Origin: Cheiracanthium punctorium
Lineage: Eukaryota; Arthropoda; Arachnida; Araneae; Cheiracanthiidae
Length of the DNA stretch: 64,000 nucleotides
Direction of reading: 5' to 3'
NCBI GenBank assembly: GCA_038373885.1
Contig: JAWZYV010018255.1
Span: 310,001 to 374,000 of the forward strand
In this document: in pieces, positions 24,181 through 35,689 of the stretch
Layout of the letters: each line of letters starts with the position of its first letter
Numbering within the stretch: the first letter of the stretch is position 1
The notes under the pieces: model-generated
Told to the model about the DNA's origin: nothing
What the model saw: the letters and a program-made list of their open reading frames with translations, nothing else
The model's database searches: none
Position numbers and translations under genes: made by a program

Positions 24181-24394
24181 CGCCGGATGAATACTTAAAT
24201 AAAACAGCACATTATCTCCTGAAAATAATTTATGTGGAAAAAGAAATATTTAAGATTTTTAATTTATATTTATTAATTATGGTATTTTCCTTCCATTTAT
24301 AAAATACTCCAAAAAATTTTAAGTTTCCAAAACAAGCCATGCCAGAACTAACCTTTGGAGCAGTCAGTTTACTTTTAAAGCAATGAGAAAGAAG

Positions 24395-24465
24395 ATCACA
24401 GCGATGAGATAACGTGCTCGCCTATGAACGAGGGTTCGATACTGGTACTGAGCGCTCCTTCCGTG
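24395..24465 (+). other. tRNA-like SINE head fragment (weak)
   Basis: The text gataacgtgctcgcc followed by gagggttcgatactgg resembles an A-box-like and B-box (GGTTCGANNC) arrangement of a tRNA-derived SINE. No tail, body or target duplication was found, so this is a fragment at best. It does not fold into a complete tRNA by eye. Confidence 0.3.
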
Positions 24466-24492
24466 AGAGTTTGGTGCTGCCATCTAGTGCAC

Positions 24493-24676
24493 GTTACTCG
24501 TTAATTCGGAAACCTTTGAGAAATGGACGGAGAGGTTTCTGAAAAACGCAAAATGTTACTCGTTAATTCGGAAACCTTTGTAAAATGAACGGAAGGGTTT
24601 CTGAAAACACAGAAAGGTTACTCGTTAATTCGAAAACCTTTGTGAAATAAACCGAAAGGTTACTGAATGTTTTACC
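24493..24676 (+). repeat. Tandem repeat, three units of 62 bp
   Basis: Units begin gttactcgttaattcg at 24493, 24555 and 24617. Each continues with a 'gaaacctttg...aaatg.acgga' section and a 'ggtttctgaaaa' section. Related 'gttac...' and 'gtttct' words continue loosely to about 24860, so the array may once have been longer. Confidence 0.9.
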
Positions 24677-26766
24677 AAAATGTACAGAGACGTTACACAT
24701 CTTTTCCAGAAACCTTACCTAAAAAGCAGGAAAATATGTAAATATTTTCCCGAAATATGCAGAAACGTTTCTAAATACTTTACCCGCACGTTATCCCCCG
24801 GTTCGGAAACATTTCTGCAATTTTAAACTACAAGAGCTGCCCCATGTTTTAGGGTAACGTTTCCGAATTTTTTTTTTACTGTTTACTTTCGGCCTCACGT
24901 TTAACGTACATCGATTTAGTTACAACCAACTATGCATATTCTGAAATTGTATTTCTGTTGCATTAATAATAAGAAATAATCAGTCAAAATATCAAACCTT
25001 ATTATCTTTAATCATTTAAAAGCATATGCAAGAAACAGCCGATGATTTTTTTTAACAAATTCCACCATTAGAATCATGATTAAACACCAGTTTAAAGCAT
25101 TTCTTAGCTTTAACAATCGTATTTCTTAGGATGTACATACATTACAAAAGGTGGTTGCATATCGGCTGTAGTTGCTTCACTGGCTGATATGAACGCCGTA
25201 ATTTTCTGAAGACAAGTTGAAATCCTAATGGTATTATTACAAATCAGTAAAAATCCCTATATGCTAAAGAGATTATAATTAAACGGGAATTTAAGTATCA
25301 CAAATGTTAGAAAGTTTATAGTGTTTTTCAGCCCACACCCACATAATTTAATAAGTAATATAACACACTCTGATTACTTTATACTTTTGGCATCCGTTTC
25401 TAAAATTTTCTCGTTTAAAATATTTGAATACTTCAAATGAAGATAAAATAACCTCATATACAATGAAATTTACCCTCTTCCCCTGGAAAAATAAGTGAAA
25501 AAATAGTCCAGCGTTTTGCAAAAGTAATGTGGAACGCATTATTTACCTCTAAGCTTAATACCACTAATAATTACCACTAGAATCGGATAGCTCGTGATAA
25601 TGCTACCCATACAGCCATGTTAGTATACCAATTTTTGTTTAAGAAATTAGCAGCGCACGTTACTCCACGTCCACAAAAACGAAGAAAAAGGAGAAATTGT
25701 TAAAGCATATCAAGAGTTAGTTAGAACCAACCCATCTTTCAAGAGTGCGGACGCCAAAATTAATTCAGTGCACTAAGTCGTTTATCTAAAACGCGTTTGG
25801 TATTTGGAAACGCATCAAGTACCACCACGGAAGTAATAATTCTATTTTGAAAACAAATACTTGTTACAATCTAACGAATCACAATCAAAAGATAAACGTT
25901 ATAACACTTAAAAACAATTTCATTAAAAACCTATTTCCCAACGGAAATCTTCACAAACTCATATCATAGAATTTTACAACTAGTTGCCATTGGCAGAACG
26001 AGATACTTAAATGCATTTTTTTTTTAGAAATGTTGACATCTTCAAGAAAAACTAAGAGTAATAATAATAACAAACATTTTCAAAAAAATTAAAGTATTTT
26101 TACAAATCGAAACGCCGACAGAACAAATGCATTAATTGTAAGAAACAGTAACTTTCAATGCGGATAAGGTTTTTTTTAAATATTAAACGCGTATCTTTTT
26201 TAAACTATTACCTTATGCGCTATAAAAATCGTTTATTTAAAGTGCACGCTTTCAAATTAATTCTTAAACTACTGAAGTCTCGTGTGAAACCGAAAACAGT
26301 TCTTCATTAAGAATATTCACGAATAAACTGAATCTCTTCCAGTTATATCTGAAACTCTTCAATGACCATATTCAATAATTCTACAGGAAGCAGTCCTTAA
26401 TTCAAAAGCACTGATGAAGTTATGCTTGCTTAAGGCACGTTAACGAACTCCTCGACTTTCGAGATGAATTGATAATTTGTCTTTCAGCTGCATGACGATT
26501 GCAAGCAATTCTCAATCTAATATGCTTCACAAGTTGGGTACCAAGTTTCTATTTGACATTATTTGAGTTGCGTAAATAGTTTCATTAAGAGAGTGACAGA
26601 AGAGTGTCTTGTATAATAGAATGAAAAGCGAATTTCTGAAGTATCATTTTTAGCACATTCACTGATAGTTTAAAACGGTTTTTTTTTCTGATTTCGAAAT
26701 GTTTCATATAAAGAAAAATATTAACCGTTACTCATAAACCAGAATTAAAAATGCTTGTGTGTGTAG
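24677..26766. other. AT-rich intergenic DNA, no gene seen
   Basis: No coding sequence, RNA gene or transposon terminus was recognised on either strand. The 63-codon minus frame at 25348-25539 has no domain signature. Confidence 0.55.
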
Positions 26767-27549
26767 TAGGGAATGCAATCCCGCACTGTTTTTCACTTCG
26801 CGGGATTACGGGATTAATGTTTCATTCAACTAAAAATTGATTTCGATAGAGAAAAATAGGAAAAAGTAAGATTGCAAGCTACTATGAAGCTTCACTTTAA
26901 CAATAATATTTTTATCTTATTTGAAAATTAATACAATACCTTACATAAATATGAAAATTATAGTCATGCATTCATAATAGTATACTGTTATTTCTTAGTT
27001 GCTAAAAAAGAAGAATGTAAAAAAGAAAACGTAGAGAGGAACTAGTCTTCCTAGTCTTCGTCTAATTTTGATAGAGAATACAAAAGCGCTTAAAAAAGAT
27101 TTTTTGTTTTTTGTATGAAATCCTGAAAGAGTCATATATTTTTTAGCGGTTAACTGAAGTTCACCTTTCAAAGACATCACTAGTTTGGGCAACAACATGG
27201 TTGTTAATGGAGGGGGGGGGGGTTAAGTCAAGGGTCCTATCCCAGACATACAATATTTAGTGTAGAAGCACTTCTGCGCAATACCAGTACGTAAATCATA
27301 ACAATATGGGAGCTAGGGGGGACTAAGGCACCTCCCTGCCAATAGGTATCAGCGCCCAAGATCACTGGTTCTTATTGTTGGTCTTATGCAAAAAAATTTG
27401 GCCAATTGATAATCGGGAAGAGGCGTGAAATGGCAATAAAAATAATTTATTTTTCAGTTTCAATCCCGCGGGATTACGATCTTAGTCCCGCGGGACTAGT
27501 CCCGCAAATATTTGTGCGAGATCCCGCAGGATCCCGATTGCATTCCCTA
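26767..27549. mobile_element. 783-bp TIR element with CCCGCGGGA palindromes
   Basis: The ends are inverted repeats, tagggaatgcaatc on the left and gattgcattcccta on the right, flanked by an identical 6-bp gtgtag at 26761-26766 and 27550-27555. Both inner ends are packed with tcccgcggga-type palindromes and 'gggattacg' words, so each end could fold on itself. No transposase was found; the minus frame 26995-27198 is not recognisable. TAGGG-type ends suggest a hAT relative, but the flank is 6 bp rather than a clear 8 bp, so the superfamily is uncertain. Confidence 0.75.
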
Positions 27550-28156
27550 GTGTAGGTTGAGATGCAAACAAATTTGTACGTTGAAATTAGAAAATTTTCC
27601 ATACATTTTTGTTTTAGTTGAACTAAACTTTTAAAAAGGATGAGAAGTCCCATACCTTATGTAAATTAAATGGTTTTGCATTACGTGAAATTATTTGTAT
27701 AATTTTCTGAGTAAATAAATTTATTAATACAAGTTTTGTGAATAAAGAATTTAGATTTAAGGTTTTAAGGTGTTCTAAACTGATTTTTTTACATTTTTAA
27801 GATTTGGTGCTGTCATTTCACAAAAATGTACAAAAATTATGTTTTCGATCGCATTTTTTCAAAATCGTATTAGGGTTGTATTTTGAGTAGAAGAAAGGGC
27901 CGTATGTTGGAGTCACATCGGGCGAACATAACGACATCGTGGCAACATGGCTACATGTTTGCGACTGTTTGTAACTCGATTGTGACTTTATTGCGCCTTC
28001 GCATTTCAGTCACAGGAGACGGACTTACTAGTAGGGTATACATAAACAGATAGGTAAATACGTAGACGGGCAGATGGATAACTTTTTAATGTTACAAAAT
28101 ATTTTAAAAAATAAATTAACAGGAAAAATTCATATGAAAATTAAGATTGATAACAG
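27550..28156. other. Intergenic DNA, no gene seen
   Basis: AT-rich. A short GC-richer stretch near 27895-28040 has no recognisable structure. The first half of the SINE target duplication (aagattgataacag) is at 28143-28156. Confidence 0.5.
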
Positions 28157-28381
28157 GCCGACCGAGTTGTATAATGAGTAAAGCACCGTACTCCGGTTTC
28201 GGAATCAACTACCGGCGGCTGGAGTTCGATACCGGACTGGGCGTGGTTGCCATATCCGCCCCTTCATAGGGGGTGACGTTGGTCCACCTACTAGGTGCCC
28301 CCATAATAAAGAGGCCAACGATTCCGGCCTGTTGTGGCCGAAACCTTCAAAGCAGAGGCCGGCCATTAGAAAAAAAAGAAA
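28157..28381 (+). mobile_element. tRNA-derived SINE, complete, with 14-bp TSD
   Basis: The element starts with a tRNA-like head whose B box reads gagttcgatacc. It continues through a body with gccccttcataggggg and ggtgcccccataataaa, and ends in an A-rich tail. It is flanked by aagattgataacag (28143-28156) and aagattgacaacag (28382-28395), a 14-bp target duplication with one mismatch. Related copies are at 54918-55138 (plus) and 28598-28718 (minus, partial). Such SINEs are transcribed by RNA polymerase III from the internal boxes and depend on a LINE for movement. Confidence 0.88.
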
Positions 28382-28597
28382 AAGATTGACAACAGTATTT
28401 CCAATAATTCTAGAGGAGTGTAATATTCCGTTAGGGTTTGATAAAAAATTTATTCGTTAAGTGTGAAAGGAAAATGCGATAACCAATATAATTTTCCGAT
28501 TAGGTCGCATCATTAACTAAGCGTTTTAGTACAATGTTTATACCACATACTAAATGTTTATTAGAGCCATGAGAAACTATGTTTGCTTTTTATATTC

Positions 28598-28718
28598 GGC
28601 AATGTGCGGGCACTTGCTGCCACTACTAAGGCCCGAACTACTGGCCATTTCATTATGGGGGCACCCTATGGTTGTCCAGCATTACCTCCTTTGAAGGAAC
28701 GGATAAGGTGGCTCATGA
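28598..28718 (-). mobile_element. SINE fragment of the same family
   Basis: The reverse complement contains 'ccgttccttcaaaggaggtaat', ggtgcccccataatgaaatgg and 'cgggccttagtagtggc', which align with the body of the SINEs at 28157 and 54918. The tRNA-like head is missing and no target duplication was found, so it is a truncated old copy. Confidence 0.7.
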
Positions 28719-29662
28719 GAACATAAGTAAATTCAGTTTAAAATAGGCAGGGTTACCTAGCTGAAGTTTTCGATGCTTTACCAATCTCTGTTAAAAATAG
28801 AAGAAAAGAAGGCTTCCATAAAAGTATTCCACACAAAAGCTTATGCATTTGTCCTATAGGGTTATTGAATTTGAGAAGCAATTGCAGTTCCAGAACAGCA
28901 GTTGTGTTATTCTGTAGAAGATTACATTTTTGAAAATTGTAAAGACCAGACAAAAAGTATTTGGATTGGCAGAAAAATATATTCAAGAAAACTGACATTT
29001 TAAATCTGTGTTTTCTTAAACATTTAAAATGTACTCCTATGCAAAGATTTTTTATTTAGTTTGTATGGTTTTAAAGAAGAGACCGTTAAAGAAACGACAC
29101 ATCATGCTTAAATTGATCACTCAGGAGCAAAAAATAACAATTTATAATACATACGATTGATTATAAATTACACAGAAATCATGCACACTTTTACAGTAAA
29201 TATTAACTGAAACTGCTCGAAAACACGTTTTGCTACGAAATCTAGCTTTAGTAATTAGCTTTTGTGCTCATTTTACTTAAGTAATTAGCATAAAAGTCGG
29301 CACCAGTGTGCTTTTAATTTCAAATTAGAGTATGGAATAATTCAAAAATAGCTTGATTAGTCTAAGTTTAGTATTACTTCGATAGTTACATTATATTAAA
29401 AGTAGATTTTTGTAACGAAGCTGCTAATCTAATGATACTTTGTATAAAGTTCAGAATAAATCCATTATGCAAACTGCATTAAGATAATTTTGTAGGGCAA
29501 ATTAGAACATCAAAACGGAACTATCTAAACCCTTATGTCAAAAGCTTAATGTCATGTAGTTAATGCAGAATGCTTAATATGCATAATTATTTTTACTCGT
29601 GAATTTAATTTAAAATTGTAAAAGTAAACTTTCACAATGTGTTCAAAAACTAAGAATAATTA
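28719..29662. other. AT-rich intergenic DNA, no gene seen
   Basis: The 81-codon minus frame at 28753-28998 has no recognisable features. Nothing else was identified. Confidence 0.5.
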
Positions 29663-30240
29663 ATATCAGGTTGTAACGAAAGTTCTCCGCCAAATCTGCT
29701 TGAGTCAGCTCATGCGGCACCCAGCGGTTGAACTTGTACATGAAGTTTATGTGATGCATAGCATGGCTAATGGGCATGGCATGAATGTCTAACTCTTTAG
29801 CTAGCTCTCAAGTGGTTAAATACTGATCTTCTTCCACAAGTTCTATCAGGTGGCCCTCATCAACATCAGTACACCGGCCAGAGAGCTCTGCTCCTTGAAT
29901 GTCATAGACCCTGTTTTTTAACTTTCGGTACCAAACCTTCACAGTGCCATAGGATACAACAGTAGAATATAAATTGCACTCATAATTCTTTCACATTCTG
30001 TAGCCCTTTTTGCAACAGAACTGGAAGTAAATGATGGTTCTAATCCAGTAACGTGATAGTTCCATTTCAGACACCTTGTACTTAATGATAACGATATGTT
30101 TTAACAACATAGTGTTCTAAAGCAAGTATATTTCTTTCAAATGACAAATATTGTTTGACAAAATATGAGCAAGCACACCAACGTGAACTGTTTGCAGACG
30201 ATATTTGAGGTGGCGGGAAACTTTCGTTACAGCCTAATAT
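29663..30240 (-). mobile_element. Internally deleted mariner element
   Basis: Inverted termini of about 34 bp (left atatcaggttgtaacgaaag, right the same with a few changes) are flanked on both sides by the dinucleotide TA (29661-29662 and 30241-30242), the mariner target duplication. At 578 bp it is less than half of a typical 1.3-kb mariner. The N-terminal part of the transposase runs straight into the terminal repeat, so the catalytic domain has been deleted. Confidence 0.88.
29682..30065 (-). pseudogene. Mariner transposase, N-terminal DNA-binding part, broken
   Basis: Starting from an ATG at 30063-30065 the frame shows the mariner helix-turn-helix region. Recognisable pieces are YGTVKVWYRKLKNRV, ELSGRCTDVDEGHLIELVEE, and KFNRWVPHELTQADLAEN before it enters the terminal repeat. 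WVPHEL is the linker motif conserved between the DNA-binding and catalytic domains of mariner transposases. Two in-frame stops lie inside (after about codons 24 and 81) and the DDD catalytic domain is absent. It cannot make an active enzyme. Confidence 0.85.
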
Positions 30241-31826
30241 TACTCATATACAAGCCAGTATTATTCGAAATATTTATGGTACCATGGGATCAAATCCCGG
30301 TTGTGATTCTCTTAGAAAACATTGTATTTATCAACAGAAAAATATTTGTAAACATGCGACTAAGTGAAGTTATAAGAAAAAGATTTTTAAATAAACACTG
30401 TATTTTGTAAAGCATAATTACATAATCAAGATCAAGCAAGGTGTCAGCTATGCGCTTTCTTGCACGACCTCTCTTAACTAATAAATATACATCATTAACA
30501 CATCATGATTTTTTCAAACTGCGTTTTCGGTATCATAAAAGAATAGACACATAAAAAGGGAGCATCTTATGGTTAAGGCCTTATTGGGTGTAGTTCATGA
30601 AATGAGATAAAGATTTTTCGATGAAAACTGTAACTAAATTTTTTGTAATTTTTATTTAAATGTGCTTTTACATAGTCAATAATAAAAATAATAATAAAAA
30701 TAATGTAATTTGTATTGTGTTTTAATCTTCTTTTTAATAAGATTACAATGAAGATTTTGAATCGTTTCTTTAATGTTTTCCCAGAAATATCATAAATTTT
30801 AATGTATTACTTAAGAATACCTGACCAAATAATAGTATATCGCCCAAAAACATGTCTCGTGCCTCTATGGACATAACACGAGTACTTTAGCTAAAATATT
30901 TGCTTGTAAATAAACAATTTGTTTTTTAATGACCCGCATAAGGCTAGCTTCCGAGCCCCATTGCATGCATAATCTGATATTTAAAATTGAACGTAAATAT
31001 TTTACTTTACGAATCTTTACACCAGTATATCTCAGATAACTGCTTTCTGGTTCAATTTTAAAAAAGTGCGCAAATTTCTTAAATTCTGAAAAAAAAAACA
31101 TTATATATGTCCTAAATTTCATGTCACTTTTGAATTACATTAAGTACTTTTATGTCCGCGTATGTGCTAAATTATCTGAAATTAATGTATACAAGCTGTG
31201 TACCCGCTCTTCATACGTAAGGAATCAAATGTTTCTCTTACTCATATAAGTGAAAGTAATTCATTTTTTTTTTCGAAATTTCAGAATATGAAAAATTCTT
31301 CGACTCGTGACACAAACTTGCCTTACTGATACTTACTTGAGATGGCAAATACCGGAACTGCAAAATGATCGCACCAAAAGTATGTCAGCGTTATTTGAGA
31401 TAAAAAAGAACGTTAAAAGTGTTATAGGAGCAAATCTATTCATGTTCAAAGTGCTTCTTCAGGATAAACATTTGTCTCTCTGGTTTAAATTCTAAAATAA
31501 CGTGACTTGGTGACAATCGTTTTATTTTGGTTTCTAATTCTTAAAGCATGGACTATGTGTAATCTCAGTCATTCTGCAGAAAACCTTGTTTAAACTTTAC
31601 TACCCAAAAAAGTACATCAAGCATTCAAAGTTTGCTGCACTTTTTTGCTGCCATGACTGTCGTAAAAGTAATATTTAAGAGAAGCACGTTACTCTCAGTA
31701 AGTTTGTGTTGCAATTAGAAATTCGTGGCGTCAAAATGATGTCAAATTCACTTACCATTAGAATTTAAAATTACAAAATAATCTCGTTTTTATCATAATT
31801 GTTATCATAGTAAGAGAATCTATTAC
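30241..31826. other. AT-rich intergenic DNA, no gene seen
   Basis: Several frames of 60-85 codons occur (30165-30410, 30865-31122 minus, 31307-31495) but none shows a domain, a signal peptide or coding-like composition. No RNA gene was recognised. Confidence 0.5.
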
Positions 31827-31991
31827 CAAGGGCATATTTAGACGGGGATGTGGTCTTCAAACCCTTCCTGAAATATCAATTTTTCAGGAAAGTTTTGTTA
31901 ACAAAATGATAAATGATGAAGTCTTGTGAAAAATAACGTCTTTTTCACCGTTTGAACCCTTTCCGAAATTTTGTTTCTCAGTACGGCCCTG
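31827..31991. mobile_element. 165-bp hAT-type MITE
   Basis: The left end is caagggcatatttagacgg. The right end, reverse-complemented, is cagggccgtactgag. The flanks are tctattac (31819-31826) and tccattac (31992-31999), an 8-bp target duplication with one mismatch. Length, ends and duplication fit a non-autonomous hAT element. It has no coding capacity. Confidence 0.7.
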
Positions 31992-32396
31992 TCCATTACT
32001 CACACGCCAGTTTCAACAATGAAATGAAAACTTCTAATTTTTAGGTTTCTTAGTTTAGGGAAATGAAAATACATATTATGAGACAAATAGGCATTATTTT
32101 ACAGGAGCTTAAAAAATTCTTAGATTCTTAAGTCGAGTGAGTGCAGCTAACTTGCAGTTTTTCCTTCTTATGTCTGCCAAAGGGCCTTTCAATTTACCTG
32201 AAGCTGCACAGGCATGATGCTACCCATAGTGTCACAACAAGGATTTCAAGTTCAAAACAAATGCATTCGCTTACCTTTCTACAGGTATAATCCTTGACGT
32301 GATTCACGACTTCGGGTTCTTATGATGAGGCTGCTGTAAGTATAAGCTAAATGGTCAATTTCACAATGCTACAATTTCACAAATACGCAAACTTGG
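31992..32396. other. Intergenic DNA before the LTR element
   Basis: No gene or RNA was recognised. The last five bases before the LTR (cttgg) resemble cttag after the right LTR. Confidence 0.5.
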
Positions 32397-32729
32397 AGTA
32401 AAGTTCCGTCGACATTATCAACGTATTATGTGATGATGAATTAACAAATGCACCAAACTCCATGGTAATAAAACCGAGAAATTTGACTCGAGTTGAAGTG
32501 TAAAATATGTACTCGAGAATGAGGGCACGTTACAATAATGAGAGTTGCGAGGATTCTAAAGATTTAATTTAGTTTTATATAAAATTTTGTTGGGACTGTT
32601 TTTGTTTTGGACGCCTGATAAAACTGGCGTTGGAATTGTATGATTTATGTTAGAGTAATAAAGGTTTTCATGTAAGTCCCATAAATTGCTTTGCCTTTTG
32701 TTGAAAGGAAGCTAAAAAAAACCCGTACT
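32397..32729 (+). repeat. Left LTR (333 bp)
   Basis: Matches 37509-37840. It starts AGTA and ends TACT, short inverted termini. A TATA-like tatataaaa at 32576-32584 and an AATAAA at 32657-32662 sit in the order expected for promoter and polyadenylation signal. Confidence 0.95.
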
Positions 32730-32745
32730 GGCGCAGCAGCGATAG
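32729..32745 (+). other. Putative primer-binding site
   Basis: Directly after the left LTR the sequence reads tggcgcagcagcgatag. TGG at this place is the complement of the CCA end of a tRNA, as usual for LTR elements. I cannot say which tRNA it pairs with. Confidence 0.5.
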
Positions 32746-32792
32746 GATCAGAACCTAGGAAGTGGAGAAGTTATTTAGTTGTGAGAAGAGCC

Positions 32793-33338
32793 ATGTCGTT
32801 TTTAAATAAGGGAAAGAAGGAAGATTTAATTAAGTTAGCGGAAGAGATCGGTGAAAATCCTTCACCTGGTTTGTTACTACCGGATCTAAAGAAAATGATT
32901 ACCAGTAGCAATATTTATGAAGAAGATTTAGAATTGGTAAAGGAAATGCTTAGTTCATTTATTGAAGAAAGAAAACAACGGGAACAAAGAGAATTTGAAC
33001 GGGAACAAAGAGAATTTGAAGAAAGAAGAGAAAGAGAGCAGAGAGAATTTGAGGTAAGAAAATTGGAAATCGAGGCAAATAGTAGAATAGACTTATCAAC
33101 AAACGTTAGAGACGAAAATTTTAGAGACGCTGGGAAAGCTGGGTTAGAATTATTCAAGTACACACCTAAGTTTGACCAGCGCGAATCTGATATTACATGC
33201 TATCTAACGATGTTTGAAAATCATGCTAATAAATTGAAAGTAGATAACAAGGAATATGTCTTGTGTTTATTAAATTTATTACCAACGGAAATTGTTCAAC
33301 TGATTAATAGAGAACCGGTAGAGAATGCAGAAAACTAG
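32793..33338 (+). pseudogene. Gag, N-terminal and capsid part, interrupted
   Basis: Gag proteins package the element's RNA in the cytoplasm. I chose the ATG at 32793, after the LTR and leader; the open frame extends upstream to 32691 inside the LTR and is not expected to be translated from there. The protein starts MSFLNKGKKEDLIKLAEEIG and has a strongly charged coiled-coil of repeated REQREFE units at about residues 58-85. The frame is stopped by TAG at 33336-33338. The same frame reopens and carries gag-like sequence, a second stop (TGA, 33486-33488), and then continues into the next feature. Confidence 0.85.
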
Positions 33339-33512
33339 GAGTATATAAAATCGATTTTGTTAAGACGATTTAAATTAAGCCCTGAAAGTTTTAGGAGGAA
33401 ATTTATGACCCATCAAAAAGTGCCAGAGAAAACGTGGAGAGATTTCTGTTTTGAAATAACTAACTATTTTGAAGAGTGGGTAAAATGATTAGAAATCGCG
33501 GATTATGACGGG

Positions 33513-35093
33513 TTGAAGAAATTGATTATCGCTGACCAAATCAAGAGGAGAGTTCCACATGAAATACGTGAGCATTTTTTGGACCAGTGGTCTAAGTTGA
33601 TAATCCCGTCTGAGTTGGTAGATAAACTAGACGAATATGTTAACGTCCATGATTTATCGAAGAGGTCGTGGGGAGGTGATTCGAAAAATAAAGGTAATGA
33701 GAGAACTTATGAGCGTCCAATGGAACAAGGAGCTAGGATGACGTCGAAGTCTCCGTCTCAAACCATTCCTAAGTGGGTTCAGAAACGTCAAGATGAAACG
33801 TTGGTTAAACGCAGATTTAACCCCACATGCTTTAGTTGCGGTAAAGAGGGGCATATTTCTAAGTTCTGTGGGCAAGGACGACACTTTAAAAGTAATATGA
33901 CGAATACTCAAAACAATACTTTTACTCGAAAAATTTCACAACCGAAAATAAACACTGTAAGCGCTGATACAGCCGAGAAAACAGATGTGTTGACAGCAAA
34001 GATCTCCGTTTCATTATCTGAATCAAGTAATCACAAAAAATTGGATGACCTAATTGAGGTTAAAATCAAATGTGGAAAATCAATTTTTAATGGTATAGTG
34101 GATTCTGATGCACAGATATCTGTAATTCGCGAGGAATTAGTACATGGTACGCCTTTTGAAGGAGAAGGACAAATAGAGTTATCGTCCGCGTTTGGCGATA
34201 ATGAAACCGCTCCACTTCGGACATATGAGATGAAAATCCACGATGGTAGACATGGCGATACAGCAATTATGTGTGCCGTTTCAAAGAAACTTACCAGTGA
34301 TATGTTAATAAGTCGTTCAGCTTTTGAGATGCTAAATGAGAACATTGAACTTTATCATAATAAACAATTATGGCAAGAAACAGTTTCAAATGTGGACGTA
34401 GAAACTGTAGGGAAAGCAGAGGAGGACGTAAATGTACAAATATCTTCGGATTTGAATTCCACTACGCCGAATGTGAATGTCTTGACAGCAAGTGAGTCTG
34501 TGAGTAGAAAGCTAGATGCCATTTCAGAGTTGCCGAAACTTCAAGGCGATGACGAGACACTCAAGAGCTGCTTTGATTGGGCGGAAAGGCAAGAAAATTC
34601 GTATCTCATTGATCAGGGAATACTACAGCATAAGGATTATGTCTGTGGAGAAGAAATTCAGCAAGTAGTAATTCCAAAAGAAAGAAGGAATTTTATTTTA
34701 AGAATGGCACATGAGATTCCGTTGGCAGGACATCTAGGGGAAAATAAGACTCTACAAATAATCAGATATTCATTTTACTGGCCTAATATCAGGCAAGATG
34801 TAAAGTTATACTGTCAAAGTTGCAAAGAATGCCAATTGAGGAGAACTAGCACCTATCGGGATCATATTCCCATACAGCCTATCGTTAGGCCTGAAAATCC
34901 TTTTGAAGTCTGGAGCGTAGACTGTATAGGACCACTAGAGCCTGCATCGAGGAGAGGACATCGATATATTATTTGTGCCGTGGATTTATGTACTAAGTGG
35001 GCCGAGGCAATTCCAGTGAAAGAGATTAGTGCCAAGACAACGTGTGACGTTTTAATGAAGATTTTCACACCCACACCGGTTTTCCAAAAGTGA
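33513..35093 (+). pseudogene. Gag zinc knuckle, protease and N-terminal integrase
   Basis: Same frame as gag. Residues are counted from 33513. A CCHC zinc knuckle, CFSCGKEGHISKFC, lies at residues 106-119 and marks nucleocapsid. The aspartic protease site reads IVDSDAQISVI at 195-205; families have DSG or DTG, so the glycine has become aspartate and the enzyme is probably inactive. The integrase zinc finger (H400, H407, C437, C440) and the first catalytic aspartate in WSVDCIGPL (D470) follow. Near 35070 the frame shifts and this frame stops at 35091-35093. RT should follow protease in ordinary Ty3/gypsy; here integrase does. Confidence 0.9.
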
Positions 35094-35689
35094 TATGCAC
35101 CGACCAGGGTACGAATTTCGCTTCCAAGCTGACTCAATCATTTGAAAATCTATTAGGGGTAGCGCCACGTTTTTCGACACCCGGACATCCGGAAACTATG
35201 GGGGCAGTAGAACGATGGAATAAAACTCTTAAGGAGATGATGAATAAAAACATGCAAGAGTATGGGAGAGACTGGGATATACATATACCATATCTTATGT
35301 TCGCGTATCGTGAAGTGCCACACAGCACCACGGGGCTATCACCATTTCAATTGGTTTATGGGCGGTTACCACAAGGACCATTATCTTTATTGAAAAGTAT
35401 TTGGACGGGAGAACGAACTATCCCAACGACCGCGTCCAGACCAATCACTAAATATCTTGAAGATTTAGTTGAAAATATACGTAAAGCTAATGAGATCGCT
35501 TCCGAAAACACCGAGAAAGCTCAAGGAGAATACGTTTCCAGGTATAATCTCCGTGCGAGAAAAAAAACAGTTTGCCATTGGCGACAAAGTGTTGATATTA
35601 CTCCCATCATCAACTCACAAACTTTTAAGCACTTGGATTGGACCGGCAACGGTAATTCAAATCACCAGACCGCATTCGGTAAGAGTTGA
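35090..35689 (+). pseudogene. Integrase core, second part (after frameshift)
   Basis: This frame picks up the integrase catalytic core after the break near 35070. It contains CTDQGTNF with the second catalytic aspartate and PETMGAVERWNKTLKEMM with the catalytic glutamate, so the D,D,E triad is complete across the two frames. FAYREVPHSTTGLSPFQLVYG is the usual core C-terminus. Meaning is lost at about 35560, in a run of eight A, where the sense continues in another frame (next feature). Residues after that point in this frame are spurious. Confidence 0.9.

Larger units (their letters stand above)
14545..24373 (+). repeat. 5.9-kb duplicated block, copy 2, with Helitron insertion
   Basis: Direct repeat of 5024-10965. 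Without the Helitron at 19909-23797 it measures 5940 bp against 5942 bp in copy 1. Differences are scattered single bases (for example near 14615, 15317, 16534 and around 18418-18650) plus shorter C and T runs. The left breakpoint again starts with the gtgat...atcac hairpin. The sequence on either side differs from the flanks of copy 1. That argues against a simple overlap artefact of assembly, though collapsed or uncollapsed haplotypes should still be excluded. Confidence 0.95.

Noticed and set aside
5024..24373. Reading the two 5.9-kb copies as giant LTRs of one element
   Set aside because: No TG/CA or other inverted termini, no primer-binding site, no coding sequence in the spacer and no target duplication outside the copies.
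35469..35560. N-terminal 30 codons of the RT frame as a real protein start
   Set aside because: They overlap the integrase core in another frame; meaningful sequence starts only after the A-run near 35560.
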